Shown: positions 1-11,137 of the stretch, in pieces
Layout: each line of letters begins with the position of its first letter
Position numbering within the stretch: the stretch's first letter is position 1
From: Pomacea canaliculata
Lineage: Eukaryota > Mollusca > Gastropoda > Architaenioglossa > Ampullariidae
Reading direction: 5' to 3'
Length of the DNA: 64,000 nucleotides
Assembly (NCBI RefSeq): GCF_003073045.1
Contig: NC_037592.1
Location: forward strand, 10,940,007-11,004,006
Made by a program: the position numbers and the translations under genes
Notes under the pieces: model-generated
What the model was told of the DNA's origin: nothing
The model's database searches: none
Seen by the model: the letters and a program-made list of their open reading frames with translations, nothing else

Positions 1-1098
1 TAAACATGTTGTTTGTGCAATGACAAAGAATGGCAGTAGTGGCAGCAAGCTGTGAAGTGATTAACGTTAATTTTTAAAGAGAACAGACTGGGTTAAAAAT
101 CTCCCACGTTTCTTTGTTTCTTTCTCTTTCTCTTTCCGACTTGCTAGAATGTCTGAAAACTGAAAAATTGAGGAGGGTGAGGCGAGCTGTAAAAGCAGCG
201 GCAGTGAACGCATGCTGATCATAGAAGTAGTAATAGTACATGTGGTGGTGGTGGTGGTGGTGGTGGTGGTGGAGGAGGACGCATAGGGTCATAGACCAGA
301 ACCTTCACTGCAGTGCAGTCGTCGCCTTTCTTACTTGTTTATGCATTAGGCCGACATTTTTCTCTCGTCGTCTTCCTGTTGAAATCCGATCACGCTCTGG
401 ACTGGCAATAACACAGCAGGAAGTTTCATTTTCAAAGGGGGCAGTGGCGAAGACATGACGGAAATTCAAAAGCAGTGGTCTGTGTCAGGTGGGGGAATTT
501 TGTGAGCGTGCAGAGGATGGAAAGCGGGGACCTCAGCGCACTGATCATGCATGAAAACGTTGCTGGTCTCACAAGATCATTCACTTGGCGGAGTGGTGCG
601 CGTGCTGTTTAAAGTGATAGCATGGGTCACGGCAACTTATTTGAAATGAGCCCCATCGTTTGTCATAGTCTGTCTCATTCTGTCCTGTCTGGCTGTCTGT
701 CTGTCTTCTTTAACTGACCTTTGTTACGTGTGTCAAACAAATAAGCAACAGGACATGTGCAACAAATACTTTTTAGTGCTTGGCAACATCATTCAAATTA
801 ATATACATACTGCATGTATTGGGGAGAGAATGTTTGAATGCATGTATGTATGTGTATATGTTTATGTATAAACGGGACTGTGTATGTGTATGCACGTGTG
901 CGTGTGTCAAATATATATATATCTTTCAAGAGACATATGCTGATTTTTTATTTTATTGAACTATTCGAATTATTAATCAAATTTAAATGTGGTCCATTTT
1001 TTATGTATTGCTTGTATTCTTCTGTGAATTTTTCTGCTAAAGCTTTCTTGACCTCTGATTACCTTTGACCATGATGACTATGCGTTACACGTCCGCAG
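1..1098. other. Non-coding sequence upstream of the first recognised exon
   Basis: No convincing exon is seen here. The stretch contains a GGT microsatellite and, at about 840-930, low-complexity TG/TA-rich sequence. The next exon (1099) opens in phase 1, so an earlier coding exon is required; no short open reading frame with a signal peptide and a phase-1 donor stands out in this interval. The missing first exon probably lies before the window. Confidence 0.6.
242..275. repeat. (GGT)n microsatellite
   Basis: About ten consecutive GGT units followed by GGA units. On either strand it opens a spurious reading frame of poly-Trp or poly-His, which should not be taken as coding. Confidence 0.95.
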
Positions 1099-4000
1099 TG
1101 ACAAAAGAGTGCCTGAAGAGAGATGTACTGGGACACCGGGAGAACAATGTCTACTCGTGTGACCACCCGGTCTTCACCGAGTGTTGTGAGCACCAAGGTC
1201 GCTTCACCTGCTGCGAGCCTGTCGTCGATAAAAGTCTGTAAGTGTGAGGGTCGCACAGGGTCAGAGGTCAGTAGCCGCAGACAAAGAAAGTCAGCAGACA
1301 AACCAAAGTTAGAAGATCGAATAATGTCAAACAGTATGAGTGGCAGACGCACCAACTGTCTAAGGGTCCCACAATGTTAACAACATTAGCAGCAAAATTC
1401 TAAGGTTTGAGACTTCATAATGTTAGAATTAGTGACGACGCATCAAAGTCTTAGAAGTCGCATAACAGCATTAACGGCGCGCGCACCTGAACATTTGGGT
1501 CATCAGCGATGAGTACGACTGTTTGCGTCACCATGTGTGTATGTGTGCGCGCGTGCCTGCTGGCGTTTCCGTGAGCGCATGCGAGCGTTCCCAATGGAGG
1601 TTGTCAAGAACACCAGGGGGCGTTTGCACAGTCACGCTAGCTGCATTCTAAGCAGCTAAAATGCTTTTGAAGCAGAAACATTCTTTCATCTTCAGTCATT
1701 TTTCAGTTTGTTCAAGCGCCACAAACAAGCCGCTGCTAATGACGGACCTCTGTAGATGCGTGTGTGTGCGCGTGCGCGCGCGTGACTGCGATGCAGCCAG
1801 ACTGAGGGTCGATGGGTGTACGGGTGGACGATACCATCACTGACAGAAACCCGAGTGTGCAGGCGTTAAGATGGCCATCGGCAGATTTGCTGAGGTTCCC
1901 ATTGGCGTAGAGGCGTCAAATGCGAAACCCAAGCCAGTGCACCGTGCGGACGTCAGGACGCCATTCAACGACGGACGACAGACTATCGCTGATCAAACTT
2001 GAAGTCGAGTGTTAGTCGAGTGTTTGATCAGGAGAGTCCTGGCCTGATCGTAACTTGAAACACTGACCTTTTGATCCAGTCAGAATCTTGTACTAACCGA
2101 AACGCGACGCTTGGTGAAAACCGGAAGCGCAATCGACCTATTTCTTTAAACATTCAGCGCATGCGTAGTACATATTTCCGGGCGTCGAAAGTGGAACGAT
2201 GGTGGTGTGAGGAAGTTAATAACCAACAAGATTTTACTTAGTGTTACAACGAGAAATAAGTGTAAAAGATTGCATTTGTGTTATTATTTGCCGCACCTTT
2301 GATTTTAAAAAGGTAGGCAGTAGTAAGGGTAATATTTTCTGTTTCACGGCGTGAAAAATCAGAAGCGAAAGAAGATTGTGGTTGCATGAGGTACGATCAC
2401 ATCCAACTAAGGATTATTTGGTCGACATTTCGTGTAGAGATTTAAGACCGTTTCGTCTTCAGTTAACTACATAGCAACAGGTCTCTTAGGTATGAAAGGT
2501 CGGGGAAAACATGGGTGACCGCGACGAGCACAGCAGCACCAACTTGAACATCGTTGCCAGGCTTGAAAAACGTCGCGACAAAAATTGTGTGTCATAGGAT
2601 TAGACATCATAGTAACAGTACGTGCAGAGTCACGTAAGTTTTACAATTTTACGCTATATGTACGTACACAAGATGCATACATTTTTGTTCTTATAGAAAA
2701 TTTTAGAACTTATCGTAATGTGTTTTCCAAATCATCAAAAGCTGGGGTTTTTTTTTCATTTAACGATACAAAAACAGTTGCATTGTCTTTTACCGACACT
2801 TCCTCCTCTGCACGCTTATTTTTTTAAGAGACAAGAAACAGAGACAGGTAAAATGGAATGAACAAAAGAAGAAAAAGGACAAAACGTTGAAAGAAGGATT
2901 TCGCGTCAGGACCAGTTTCTTCAATGAGCAAATACAAGGCACGATTGCTACAAAATTGCTATCAGAAGATTGACTTCAGGATCCCAGAACTTTCTCGGGA
3001 CTTTCTGAACAACAATCCAACGTCCATCTAATAAATTAAACAGTCGTTTTATGCCTTTTGCAAATCACAAGCATTTTAATGACAAAGTTTTGAAAACGAA
3101 AACTTTCCAAAGTGCAATTCAAATACAAGAAAGAAGTTAATCCTCGTGTTTGGATTTTTTTCTTTCTTTGATCATTCATTTAAAAAAAGTCTGTCAAAGT
3201 TTCAAGAGATGATTTTTTTTTAAATGTAGGCCTGTCGCACAAATGTACTTAAAGCTAGCGAGAGAAAAAAACACAAAAAAGCTGTTGTTCACGGTTGTGC
3301 TCTGGATTAATATTTGACATCACGCATCTCGTCCTTCCGGTTGCAGGCGAGAGCCTTCAAGCGATCACGTGAAGAGCGCTTTCATCTCTGAAACTAGGAA
3401 ACGTTCTCCTGGCTCGCACCAGACGTCACCAGAGAAACATGGCGACTGGTGACGTAGGTGCACAGGAGTGCACCCAGCCGTGTCGCGCTTGCGCATGTTG
3501 CGAACGTCTGCTTGTTTCTTTGTTTATTTCGGGGTGTTTGTTTGTTTGTTTGTTTTATTTGTTTTATTTTTTGTTTATTGCTTTCTTTCTTTCTTTCTTT
3601 CTTTTTTTCTTTTTCTTTTTTTTTTATTTATTTATTTTTTTTTTGAAGGGTGTATGCATGCTTAACAATGCATTTCAAATATTTGTAAGCTTTTTTCCTT
3701 CAACTAGCGGTTTACCGTCCGTCCCTCTTGATATAATGTATGTAGGCGTCTGTTCCTAGCTTGTATCTTATCGCTAATGCCTCATGATCTGCGTATTCTG
3801 TGTTTTGTGTATTGTCATAATGAATGTATTATGTATTGTAGCGTATTGATTCTCAGGCAGGTTTTTGTTCTCAGCCTTGTTCCTCGACGAACAAAGACCT
3901 TAGAAGGCATTGATGGTGTAAGAACATGAGTCGAACACCCAGCGAGGCGATTTATACTCACTTCATCTTTCGCGTGTCGATGTCTCTTCAACCTTTCATG

Positions 4001-5169
4001 ACAACGGACTGCCAAAAAAATAATAATAATGTCTATAGGGCTTCGACTTTTTTTCCTGGGTTACAAGGCTCGATTGATTGTTTTGTAAGTCTGTGTGCTT
4101 TCGTGCGTGCGCGCGCGCGTGTGTGTGTGTGTGCGTATGCGCCGAAAGAACGACCACGCAGGAGTTCAGAATTAGACCGAGATGACAGCGAAGGTAAACT
4201 TCTATTGTAACAGGCGTCCACGCTTCAGTTCCTTTCTTCCTTTTCCCGTTTCTATGACAAAAACAAAGACCATGGCCGTTTTCTTATTGGTCATTATGTG
4301 CGTCATCAAAACTTCAATAATTTAAAAAAAACATTTTAGTATCACGATCACTCAAACAATAATTCATGGCACCGAAACAGCTACTCATCAACAAATAAAG
4401 TTATCAAGCGATCACGTGATCCACATCTTCTGTGTAGGAAAGAGCAGTTGCAGCTCTGGGGGATGATCGCTGCCATGCTGGTGGTCGGCGCCATGATTTA
4501 CACGTGTGTGGTCAGGGATGGCTCGGTCTTCGAGGCCGAGACACTGAAAGAGGCCGTGCGCAAAAAACTGCGGATAAGGTAAGATGGTCTTCAGGTATGA
4601 AGTGTCGCATGCCACCAAGGGGATAAGGTGGCTCATCCGAGGGTATCACATAAGATGGCTGACACGGGTGGATAGGGAATGAGCTTGTTTCTGATACATG
4701 GTGTCTGACCATGAGGGGTCATTCTTACATAACGGAGAGAACTTTACAGAGCGCTTTAAATGAAAGAAAATATCTTGATGTCGGTTGCTCATCGAAGTTG
4801 CTCAGGAAATCACTGAAATCACTGAAATCATCTTATTCATGTACATTGCCATTCTACGCAAAATCACACACACCATAAAATCCAACTATGAACGCGCCCG
4901 AGGATAAACGCCTACACATTCACGGACACAAGAACAAGAGGCAGATCAACAGCTTTAAATACAAGACACACAATGAGCAGCATTCACTCAAAGGATATCA
5001 CAAAAACGCTGCATCAAAAGAAAAGCAAATAATACACCTGTACTTTTTAAACGTGCTCAACGCCATTTTCAGGAATCCCACGGAGGACCAGAAACCCCTT
5101 GTGAACACAAGCCCGCTGCCGGAGTTACAGCCAAGCCCCGGGTACCAGTGGAAAGCAACGAGTTTCTGA
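1099..5169 (+). CDS. Small cysteine-rich single-pass membrane protein (3' exons; 5' end missing)
   Basis: Three exons join in phase: 1099-1237, 4438-4578 and 5073-5169, with acceptors after gtccgcag, tgtgtag and ttttcag and donors gtaagt, gtaaga. The product ends at a TGA at 5167. The first exon gives a short extracellular-type segment rich in cysteine, with ECLKR, SCDHPVF, ECCEHQ and FTCCEP in about 45 residues. The second starts KSLKEQLQLWG, enters a hydrophobic helix (MIAAMLVVGAMIYTCVV), then a charged stretch KEAVRKKLRIR. The last exon gives a short proline-rich tail ending YQWKATSF. The order Cys-rich segment, membrane helix, basic stop-transfer, Pro-rich tail suggests a type I plasma-membrane protein with its tail in the cytosol. 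I do not recognise the family; it recalls Shisa-, VOPP1- or CX-module-like small membrane proteins only in general design. The start, and probably a signal peptide, lie upstream and are not seen. Confidence 0.7.
2150..2580 (+). promoter_or_regulatory. Possible internal promoter with a short ORF
   Basis: Near 2157 there is gcgcatgcgtag, close to the NRF1 palindrome GCGCATGCGC, followed by a locally more GC/CpG-containing segment. An ATG at about 2511 opens a 28-codon frame beginning MGDRDEHSSTNLNIVARLEK and closing at a TAG, with a good donor (gtcac/gtaagt) about 45 bases further on. This could be a 5' UTR exon with a short upstream frame for an alternative transcript of the membrane-protein gene. 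No transcript evidence is available, so this is a guess from motifs. Confidence 0.25.
3580..3650. repeat. CTTT/T-rich low-complexity tract
   Basis: Runs of CTTT and poly-T with short TTTA interruptions. It produces long Phe-rich spurious reading frames on the + strand. Confidence 0.9.
4102..4140. repeat. Alternating CG/TG tract
   Basis: About 39 bases of nearly strict purine-pyrimidine alternation (cgtgcgtgcgcgcgcg, then a TG run). Such tracts are known to favour Z-DNA. It lies 300 bases before an exon of the membrane-protein gene. Confidence 0.85.
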
Positions 5170-6129
5170 AGATGCGCATCAGCCCATGTATCAGGACAGA
5201 GTGTAAACACCAGCGGAAGTCGTCAACGGAAGTCAACTTGAAAGAATTAAAAAAATGCGCGGATGGACCAAACACTGACCAGTGCATCTGCTTTTGGAAG
5301 AAACTCCAAATTAATGATAAAACTAATTATTTTGATGATATTTGAAAATGAATTCTCTGCTTCATTCTTTTTATATTCTTCTTTGGCATTTTTCTCTTTC
5401 TCTCTGACTTTTTGTGAGATGTTTTTCAATGCACACATTCCTTCTTTCCACGTTAAGGCTCTCTCTCTCTTTCACACAAACACACAAACAAACACACGCA
5501 CACCCAAGCACGCACGCAAGCACGCCCCTCGCCGTGATATAGCCTTAGTTGTCGGCACGACATAAAACACACACATGCACACGCGCGCCCACACACACAC
5601 ACAAACGCACACATGTGGATGCACTACACGTTCATGTCAAACTCAAGCATCCACAGGTCAGAGGTGAATGTCAGAAAGCATGACACATTCTTGTGTCAAT
5701 TCCTATTCAAGTCAAATGCAGTGACACTAATTCTTTTGGATTTCGAGATAAGAAGCATCGCTTCCACATGTCTACTGATGTATATATTTATCATTATCTC
5801 CCCACCAACGCCCCCTGTTGTCTCTCACATTCAGAAATTTTCTCCTGAATTCAGAGTACCACAGGATGGGGGACCTCTGTGACCTTTCTATAACCTTTAA
5901 TGCTCCTGTGATACTTCAGTCTTACCAGACATTGACCGATCGGTGGGCTTTAACAACAGAGGACTTTCATTATACGCTCTTTGTGGTGAAGAATTCTTTG
6001 ATCACAAAATTGAATTTTTTCAGGCGTTAGCATGCGTGTGTGCGTTTGAGAGTTTCTGTGCATTAAGGAATCTGTGGAAGAATGCTGAATATTTCAGTGT
6101 ACTTGCCTTTCAAACTGTTTACCTGTGAC

Positions 6130-6287
6130 AATAAATAATATTATACCTGTGCCAAGATGTCAAAGCAGGAATATGAAATTACTATTGTTAACATTGATTC
6201 AATGCAGAAAAAGTAAGCTAACTAAAATTATTCTATTTTCGTTTTTTTTATTCTGTCATTTTACGTGTAACGTAAATTCTAAATAAA
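6130..6287 (+). terminator. Candidate polyadenylation signals of the cysteine-rich membrane gene
   Basis: AATAAA occurs at 6130-6135 and again at 6282-6287, about 1.0-1.1 kb after the stop codon at 5169, on the coding strand. Either could end the transcript. The 3' UTR before them includes CA-rich simple sequence at about 5480-5610. Confidence 0.4.
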
Positions 6288-8012
6288 GAGTACAAAATGT
6301 TTATTATTTCTTATTGTGGTTGGACTTTGTTGGGTCGATATTGCTGTGTGTTTACTGGTATTTCGTTCCACGTCTTTCCGTAAACATCAACAACGCAATC
6401 TTTAACAGATGTCTATGAATTCGTTTTCTCTGATTTTTTCTCAAATTATGCACACGTATCTTTGCTCTTTCTGAAGACACGTTTGAAAGCTTGTCAAAAG
6501 AGAACAACCATTTTATCTGGTCTTGGCGCTGGAAATATTTTTGATAAATTAAATTTCTTGCAGCGATCAATTATACTTTCGCAGAACTGTATAATGTCCA
6601 CACAAAAAAACTTTAACTTTGCTGAATACTTTTTACAGTTTTTATTGTTTATAGTTTCAGAGTCTTAAAAAAGTAAATTTGTAGTAAAAATGTTTCCCAA
6701 CAGGCAGCAGAGCTTGGTTTCTATGGATACATGATCTTGTGTCGTGTAAACAATCACTAGCTCTGAGTGTAGGGAACACACTGGCGAGCAAGGTTCAGGG
6801 GAACAAACTCTCTCTCCTTACAGTTTTGCAGAGTTACGTCCCATATTCATCCCTTGCCAGTGTGTTGCTCGGTTGGCATTTTACGCCGATTCAGCAGCTG
6901 GCTATATTAAATGACAGACTTGCATGCCTTCGGGAGCGATATTCACAGAATAACTGAGCGTGCCTGAGAAGAGATCTCATTTTTAACTCAGAATGTTTTC
7001 GAGCCTGCACACCGACCTGAAGAGCTTTCTCTTTTAGCGTCTCGAAGAACTAGCAGCCGCACTTGTTTTTCCCCTAGGGCGCAGCATGATTTACAGAACT
7101 CATTTATTGTCGGTGAACCTGACGGTTTTGCTCTTTGTTCTCTTTGTTCTAAATACCGACGAGACCTAATCTTGTGAAGTCCTGACCAGACCTATCAGAA
7201 GAGAGTAATCTGTTCCATTAAAACCTGTTGCTGCGAGTCCGAGTTACTTTTGTTTTTGAACATTAACTTCATCAAGAAAAAGCCAAGTGGGTGAACATGC
7301 ATATTTGTGGGATATGTGGATGTAAAATCAAAAAGTTTACTTTAAGAAAGTTTAGCTATTGTTAGCATATAACACTTTCAGAATGCTAGCTCATGATCAT
7401 AACACCACGAGTAACAATATACTGGAATAGTGTTTTTTGTTATTAATTCCTGAGTTACTTGTTTGAGCATACATATTGCATTACTTCAACAAAATGCTGT
7501 AATTTTGGAAGAGTCCCATCAGTCAGCCCGTCAGGGACCATTTCCTCTTTAGTCTTGAAAGGTCAGTAAACAATTCGTAGGAGAAACTAACAAAACAAAT
7601 AACATTAGTAACACTATGTGGACTGTATGGCATGTAATTCTTCACAATGGGAAATAGGTTTTTACCGAAATTTGTTTTCCGCCCAAGAAAGAAATGGAGG
7701 AGGATTCGTATCAAAGCCTATTAACGTTTTGAAGTTCTGACTAAGAAAGGTGTCAGACTTGACAGGCAGATCGGGGTCAAGCAGCCTACCCAAAGATCTA
7801 CACTATACGATACCCGTCTTATGTTAATCAATGTTGATTCGTTCAAAACACTTATCAAGTTTTTGTGTTTGTGTTTGTGCTTGCGTTTGTGTGTATGTGT
7901 GTGTGGCACGTCTCTTCATATGCGCATCTGTACTCTGGGTGTCCCCTCATGCATGCGTGTCCTATCACTAAATTCTAGCAGGGGAAACAAAGTTGCTTTG
8001 CTTTCTGTCGCT

Positions 8013-8193
8013 GGTATTACCTCTCCTGAGTCTCTGATCGATATCCAAGAGTATTACCTACCCTAAGGCTGTGATTGATTCCAAGAGTATTACGTCCCTG
8101 AGAATACGATTGATATTCAAGAGTATTACCTACCCTAAGGCTGTAATTGATTCCAAGACTATTACCTCTCTGAGACTACGACTGATGTCCAAG
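8013..8193. repeat. Minisatellite, about 36-bp unit, five units
   Basis: Five imperfect tandem units that each start gtattacc or a close variant, run through a CCT-rich middle and end near gattgatatccaaga. Units alternate in their middle (ccctaaggctg versus ctgagnatacg types), so a higher-order 72-bp dimer is visible. A decayed sixth unit may extend to about 8243. Confidence 0.85.
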
Positions 8194-8969
8194 CAGGCTG
8201 GTCAAAAAGTGCTATCTCTCCTTAGGTTATGATTGATATTCCTAGCATCGCTTCCTATTCCTTTTCAATAAAATAGTTCCACATCACCTGTGGAAACACG
8301 TATGTAAGTTCTTTGTGTAATCACTCCCATTAAGTTTGTGTAATAACATTACATTAATCGATGTGACCTTTAAATGACCCACAAATCAGATTGATTGACA
8401 TTGTTCACTCCTTTTACTGATGGTGCAGTGCCTGATGATGGTGGTGACCGCGCTAATTTCATAGCTTTCCAGGTTTTTTCACGCCCACTCTATTTTGAAT
8501 GCTATCGTGCGTATAAACGTTGTTCAGACGTTAACAATTATAAGAATGCCGATATCAATACTACCTCTCAGCGTTTCTTTGCTGTGATACAACTAGGCAT
8601 TGTCATGACAACGGCAGTTTATGTGTTGATGGTTTGGTCGACATTAAAACAAGCTACCAGCCCTCACAGTGTACTGTTTAGAGAAAAACCTCATTTGCAA
8701 TAAAAGGATTTAATTCACACACGGGCAGTCAGTCCTAAAGATTTTATGAAGCAGCATTTATTCTCCCTTTTAATTACAGGGATCATGTCAGCAAAATGTT
8801 CGTTAATAAATATGGACAAAGCTATCTCAAAATAATTCTATTACAAGAAAGAATCCCTTCAGAAACATGTAAATGTGCAGAGTACCGTTTTGAGTCCTGC
8901 CTTACAATTTCACCATGATGTGATTTCCAGATCAAAAGATATATATATATAGTAGCAATTGCAAAGAAC

Positions 8970-9735
8970 TGCAAAACCCACAACAAAGTGAAAGACAGTT
9001 CAAGTGCATATGGAATGGAGACCAGCACTGAAAAGAGCAAAGTTATGATCAATGGCTGTGGCAAAACAAAGATCAACATGAACGAGGTACAGCTCGAAGA
9101 GGTAAACAGCTTCAAATACTTGGGAGCCACCCTCTCTAAGGACGGCAGCTCCACGCCAGATATCCGCATCAGGATCACAGCAACAACGGCGGCACTGTCT
9201 AGACTAGACAGGGTCTGGCATAGCCATAAGATAAGCTTCACTACCAAGTACAAGCTGCACTAATCCCTGGTAGTGTCGATCCTGCTCTAAGGACGTGACC
9301 CGTGGACTCTGGTCGCCGAAACGGAAAGAAGAATCCAGTCATTCGAGAACAAGTGCCTGAGATAGCTGGTCCGGATCTCATTCAGAGAACATAGAACCAG
9401 CGACTTTGTATGAAACAAGATTGTCACTCTCGTAGGACACCAGGAACCTCTACTCTAACTGGTCTTCTTTGGTCATGTGACCCGGCATGGTACTTTGTCG
9501 TAGACTATCCTTCAAGGATACCTTTGAGGGTTGTCGACACTGCGGTGGCCAAAGAAAGAACTGACTTACGAACGCCAAAGACTGGACTGGTCGTCCTGTA
9601 TAAGACCTGCTGACTATTGCCCACAATAGGCAAGAGTGGCGACCCTGTCAGCTCCCGTGTCTATCCATGTTATCCCCACCCCACCCCCAACGACAGGTGC
9701 CGGTCAAGGGACGAGTGACTGACTGATTGATAGCA
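8970..9735 (+). mobile_element. 5'-truncated LINE: reverse transcriptase C-terminal region
   Basis: The frame 8988-9261 encodes a segment with NSFKYLGATLSKDGSS, TPDIRIRITATTAALSRLDR and WHSHKISFTTKYKLH, the thumb/connection region typical of invertebrate non-LTR reverse transcriptases. Similarity continues beyond a stop in broken frames (SLVVSILL, ETERRIQSFENKCLR, REHRT, FFGHVTRH), up to about 9735. Several stops and frame changes make it dead. Only the last quarter or so of the pol protein is present, the usual 5' truncation of LINE insertions. Confidence 0.85.
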
Positions 9736-9774
9736 CAAAAAGAAGTTATATTTTGATTACAATTTTTCTGTCCC

Positions 9775-9777
9775 CCC

Positions 9778-9813
<36 letters not shown>

Positions 9814-9815
9814 AA
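9775..9815. repeat. CT/CA simple repeat
   Basis: A C-rich start, then CT dinucleotides, then CA dinucleotides. No coding meaning. Confidence 0.9.
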
Positions 9816-11137
9816 AGAAAGAGGTGAAAAATAATTGCTTTCCGAACATCAAGAGGAGTCTGTATATCATATAAGTACCTAACATATATTATTCACACTC
9901 AAATGTCAGCTAATTGTTGTTGTTTTAAACTAGTTGTTTATTAAAAGTTTTTACAATTATTAAATGGGTTTGTGGTTGTGCTAATGAATAAGGCGGGATT
10001 AGTGTTTTGCACCGAGCCAGCAACTAAGGCTATGTCACGGCAAGGAAGCCAGCCCTGTAAACAGATGTCACGTGCAAAGAACGAACAGCGTGCCCGAGAA
10101 GAGAGCTGAACCTAGGACAGCCAACCTTCACCTTCAGACCATGCCGGACTATTTCAAGCATTAAAAAAGGCTAGGTCAAGCTTCGATTTCATGGTATTGC
10201 TTTGTTTCGGCTATCTACAATGAAAGAATTCAATAAGCTAAGCCATGCACATAACGGTAGACCCACATTTCCTGTTTGCGCACGGCGATAAGAAAACTGC
10301 TGAAAGCTGATTGGATGTTGCCACAGGACACTGATCTAAGCGAAAGACCATCATTGGCAAATGACAATAACGAGAACTCGCACAGCAGTCACGTAATTTA
10401 AATACGTACAGAAGCCCATTTGAGCTACCTGTGTTTACAGGTGGCAACCGCACGGCTTCCTTAAAAAGTACAATGGAGACCACTCGGGGCCAACGCCTTG
10501 CGATTCCCGGCATGCTGGGCGAGTGATGTTTGATTGCGGGCATTGATCTTCGTTCTCCACTTCTGCACCTTCCGCAGCCCAGTCATCTGTATACATGCCG
10601 GCTGCGTCACACAGGTGTGTCTAACGCACCTACCGTAGTTCTCTTGCACATACGGTTTTAAATTGTCCATCGTTTCTGGTGTGACTAATACACTATGTAC
10701 ATCTCATCGGGTGATTGCAGGATTTTGTAAGAAAATTCAGCGCTTCAAGAAAACAAATAGTGCAAATTCATGTCAAACTTTACTTTTATATTTTCATTGT
10801 TTAATGAACATCGATATATTAATTTTTAACGAAACTGTTTAAAGCAGAGTTTAGATATGGTTGAATTGTTCTGCATGCTAACAACTTTTAAACTATCTGG
10901 CCAGAAAAGAGATGAAAATATGAGCTAAGAAAATGTGAAGTTCGATCCCGTTATTCTGGTACTTGTTTACCTCTGTAGTAAATGGTTGTGGTTTCCGTCA
11001 CAGTGAATTGTCTTTTCGATGAGCAAGGACTTACATCCTGGGACAAAGTAATCAATCAAAGCTGGAAGGCAGTCTGACAAGAGTCCGGGGACTAAATTAA
11101 GTTCCGCAGTCTAGCTGTAGACACAGCTCTCCACACA

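Larger units (their letters stand above)
1238..4437 (+). other. Intron 1-2 of the cysteine-rich membrane gene
   Basis: A 3.2-kb intron. It holds a possible promoter with a short reading frame (2150-2580), a T-rich CTTT tract (about 3580-3645) and an alternating purine-pyrimidine tract (4102-4140). Nothing else recognisable. Confidence 0.6.
6288..11137. other. Intergenic region
   Basis: Between the membrane-protein gene and the GABA-B-like receptor gene. I see a minisatellite (8013-8193), a LINE fragment (8970-9735) and CT/CA simple sequence (about 9775-9815). The rest has no recognisable coding sequence. Bases just before 11138 are likely 5' UTR of the receptor gene; no clear promoter element was identified. 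Confidence 0.6.

Noticed and set aside
240-458. Open frame with poly-Trp start
   Set aside because: Produced by the GGT microsatellite; no protein-like sequence after it.
3439-3759. 106-codon frame with MATGDVGAQECTQPCRACACC start
   Set aside because: The start sits in a promoter-like CRE context and looks tempting, but most of the frame is translation of the CTTT/T tract and no exon join fits the phase of the next exon at 4438.
8395-8703. 102-codon + strand frame with one hydrophobic stretch
   Set aside because: No good start codon, no homology that I recognise, no splice partners. Likely chance in AT-rich DNA.
10935-10960. tRNA B-box-like gttcgatcccg
   Set aside because: No matching acceptor stem or anticodon arm upstream.
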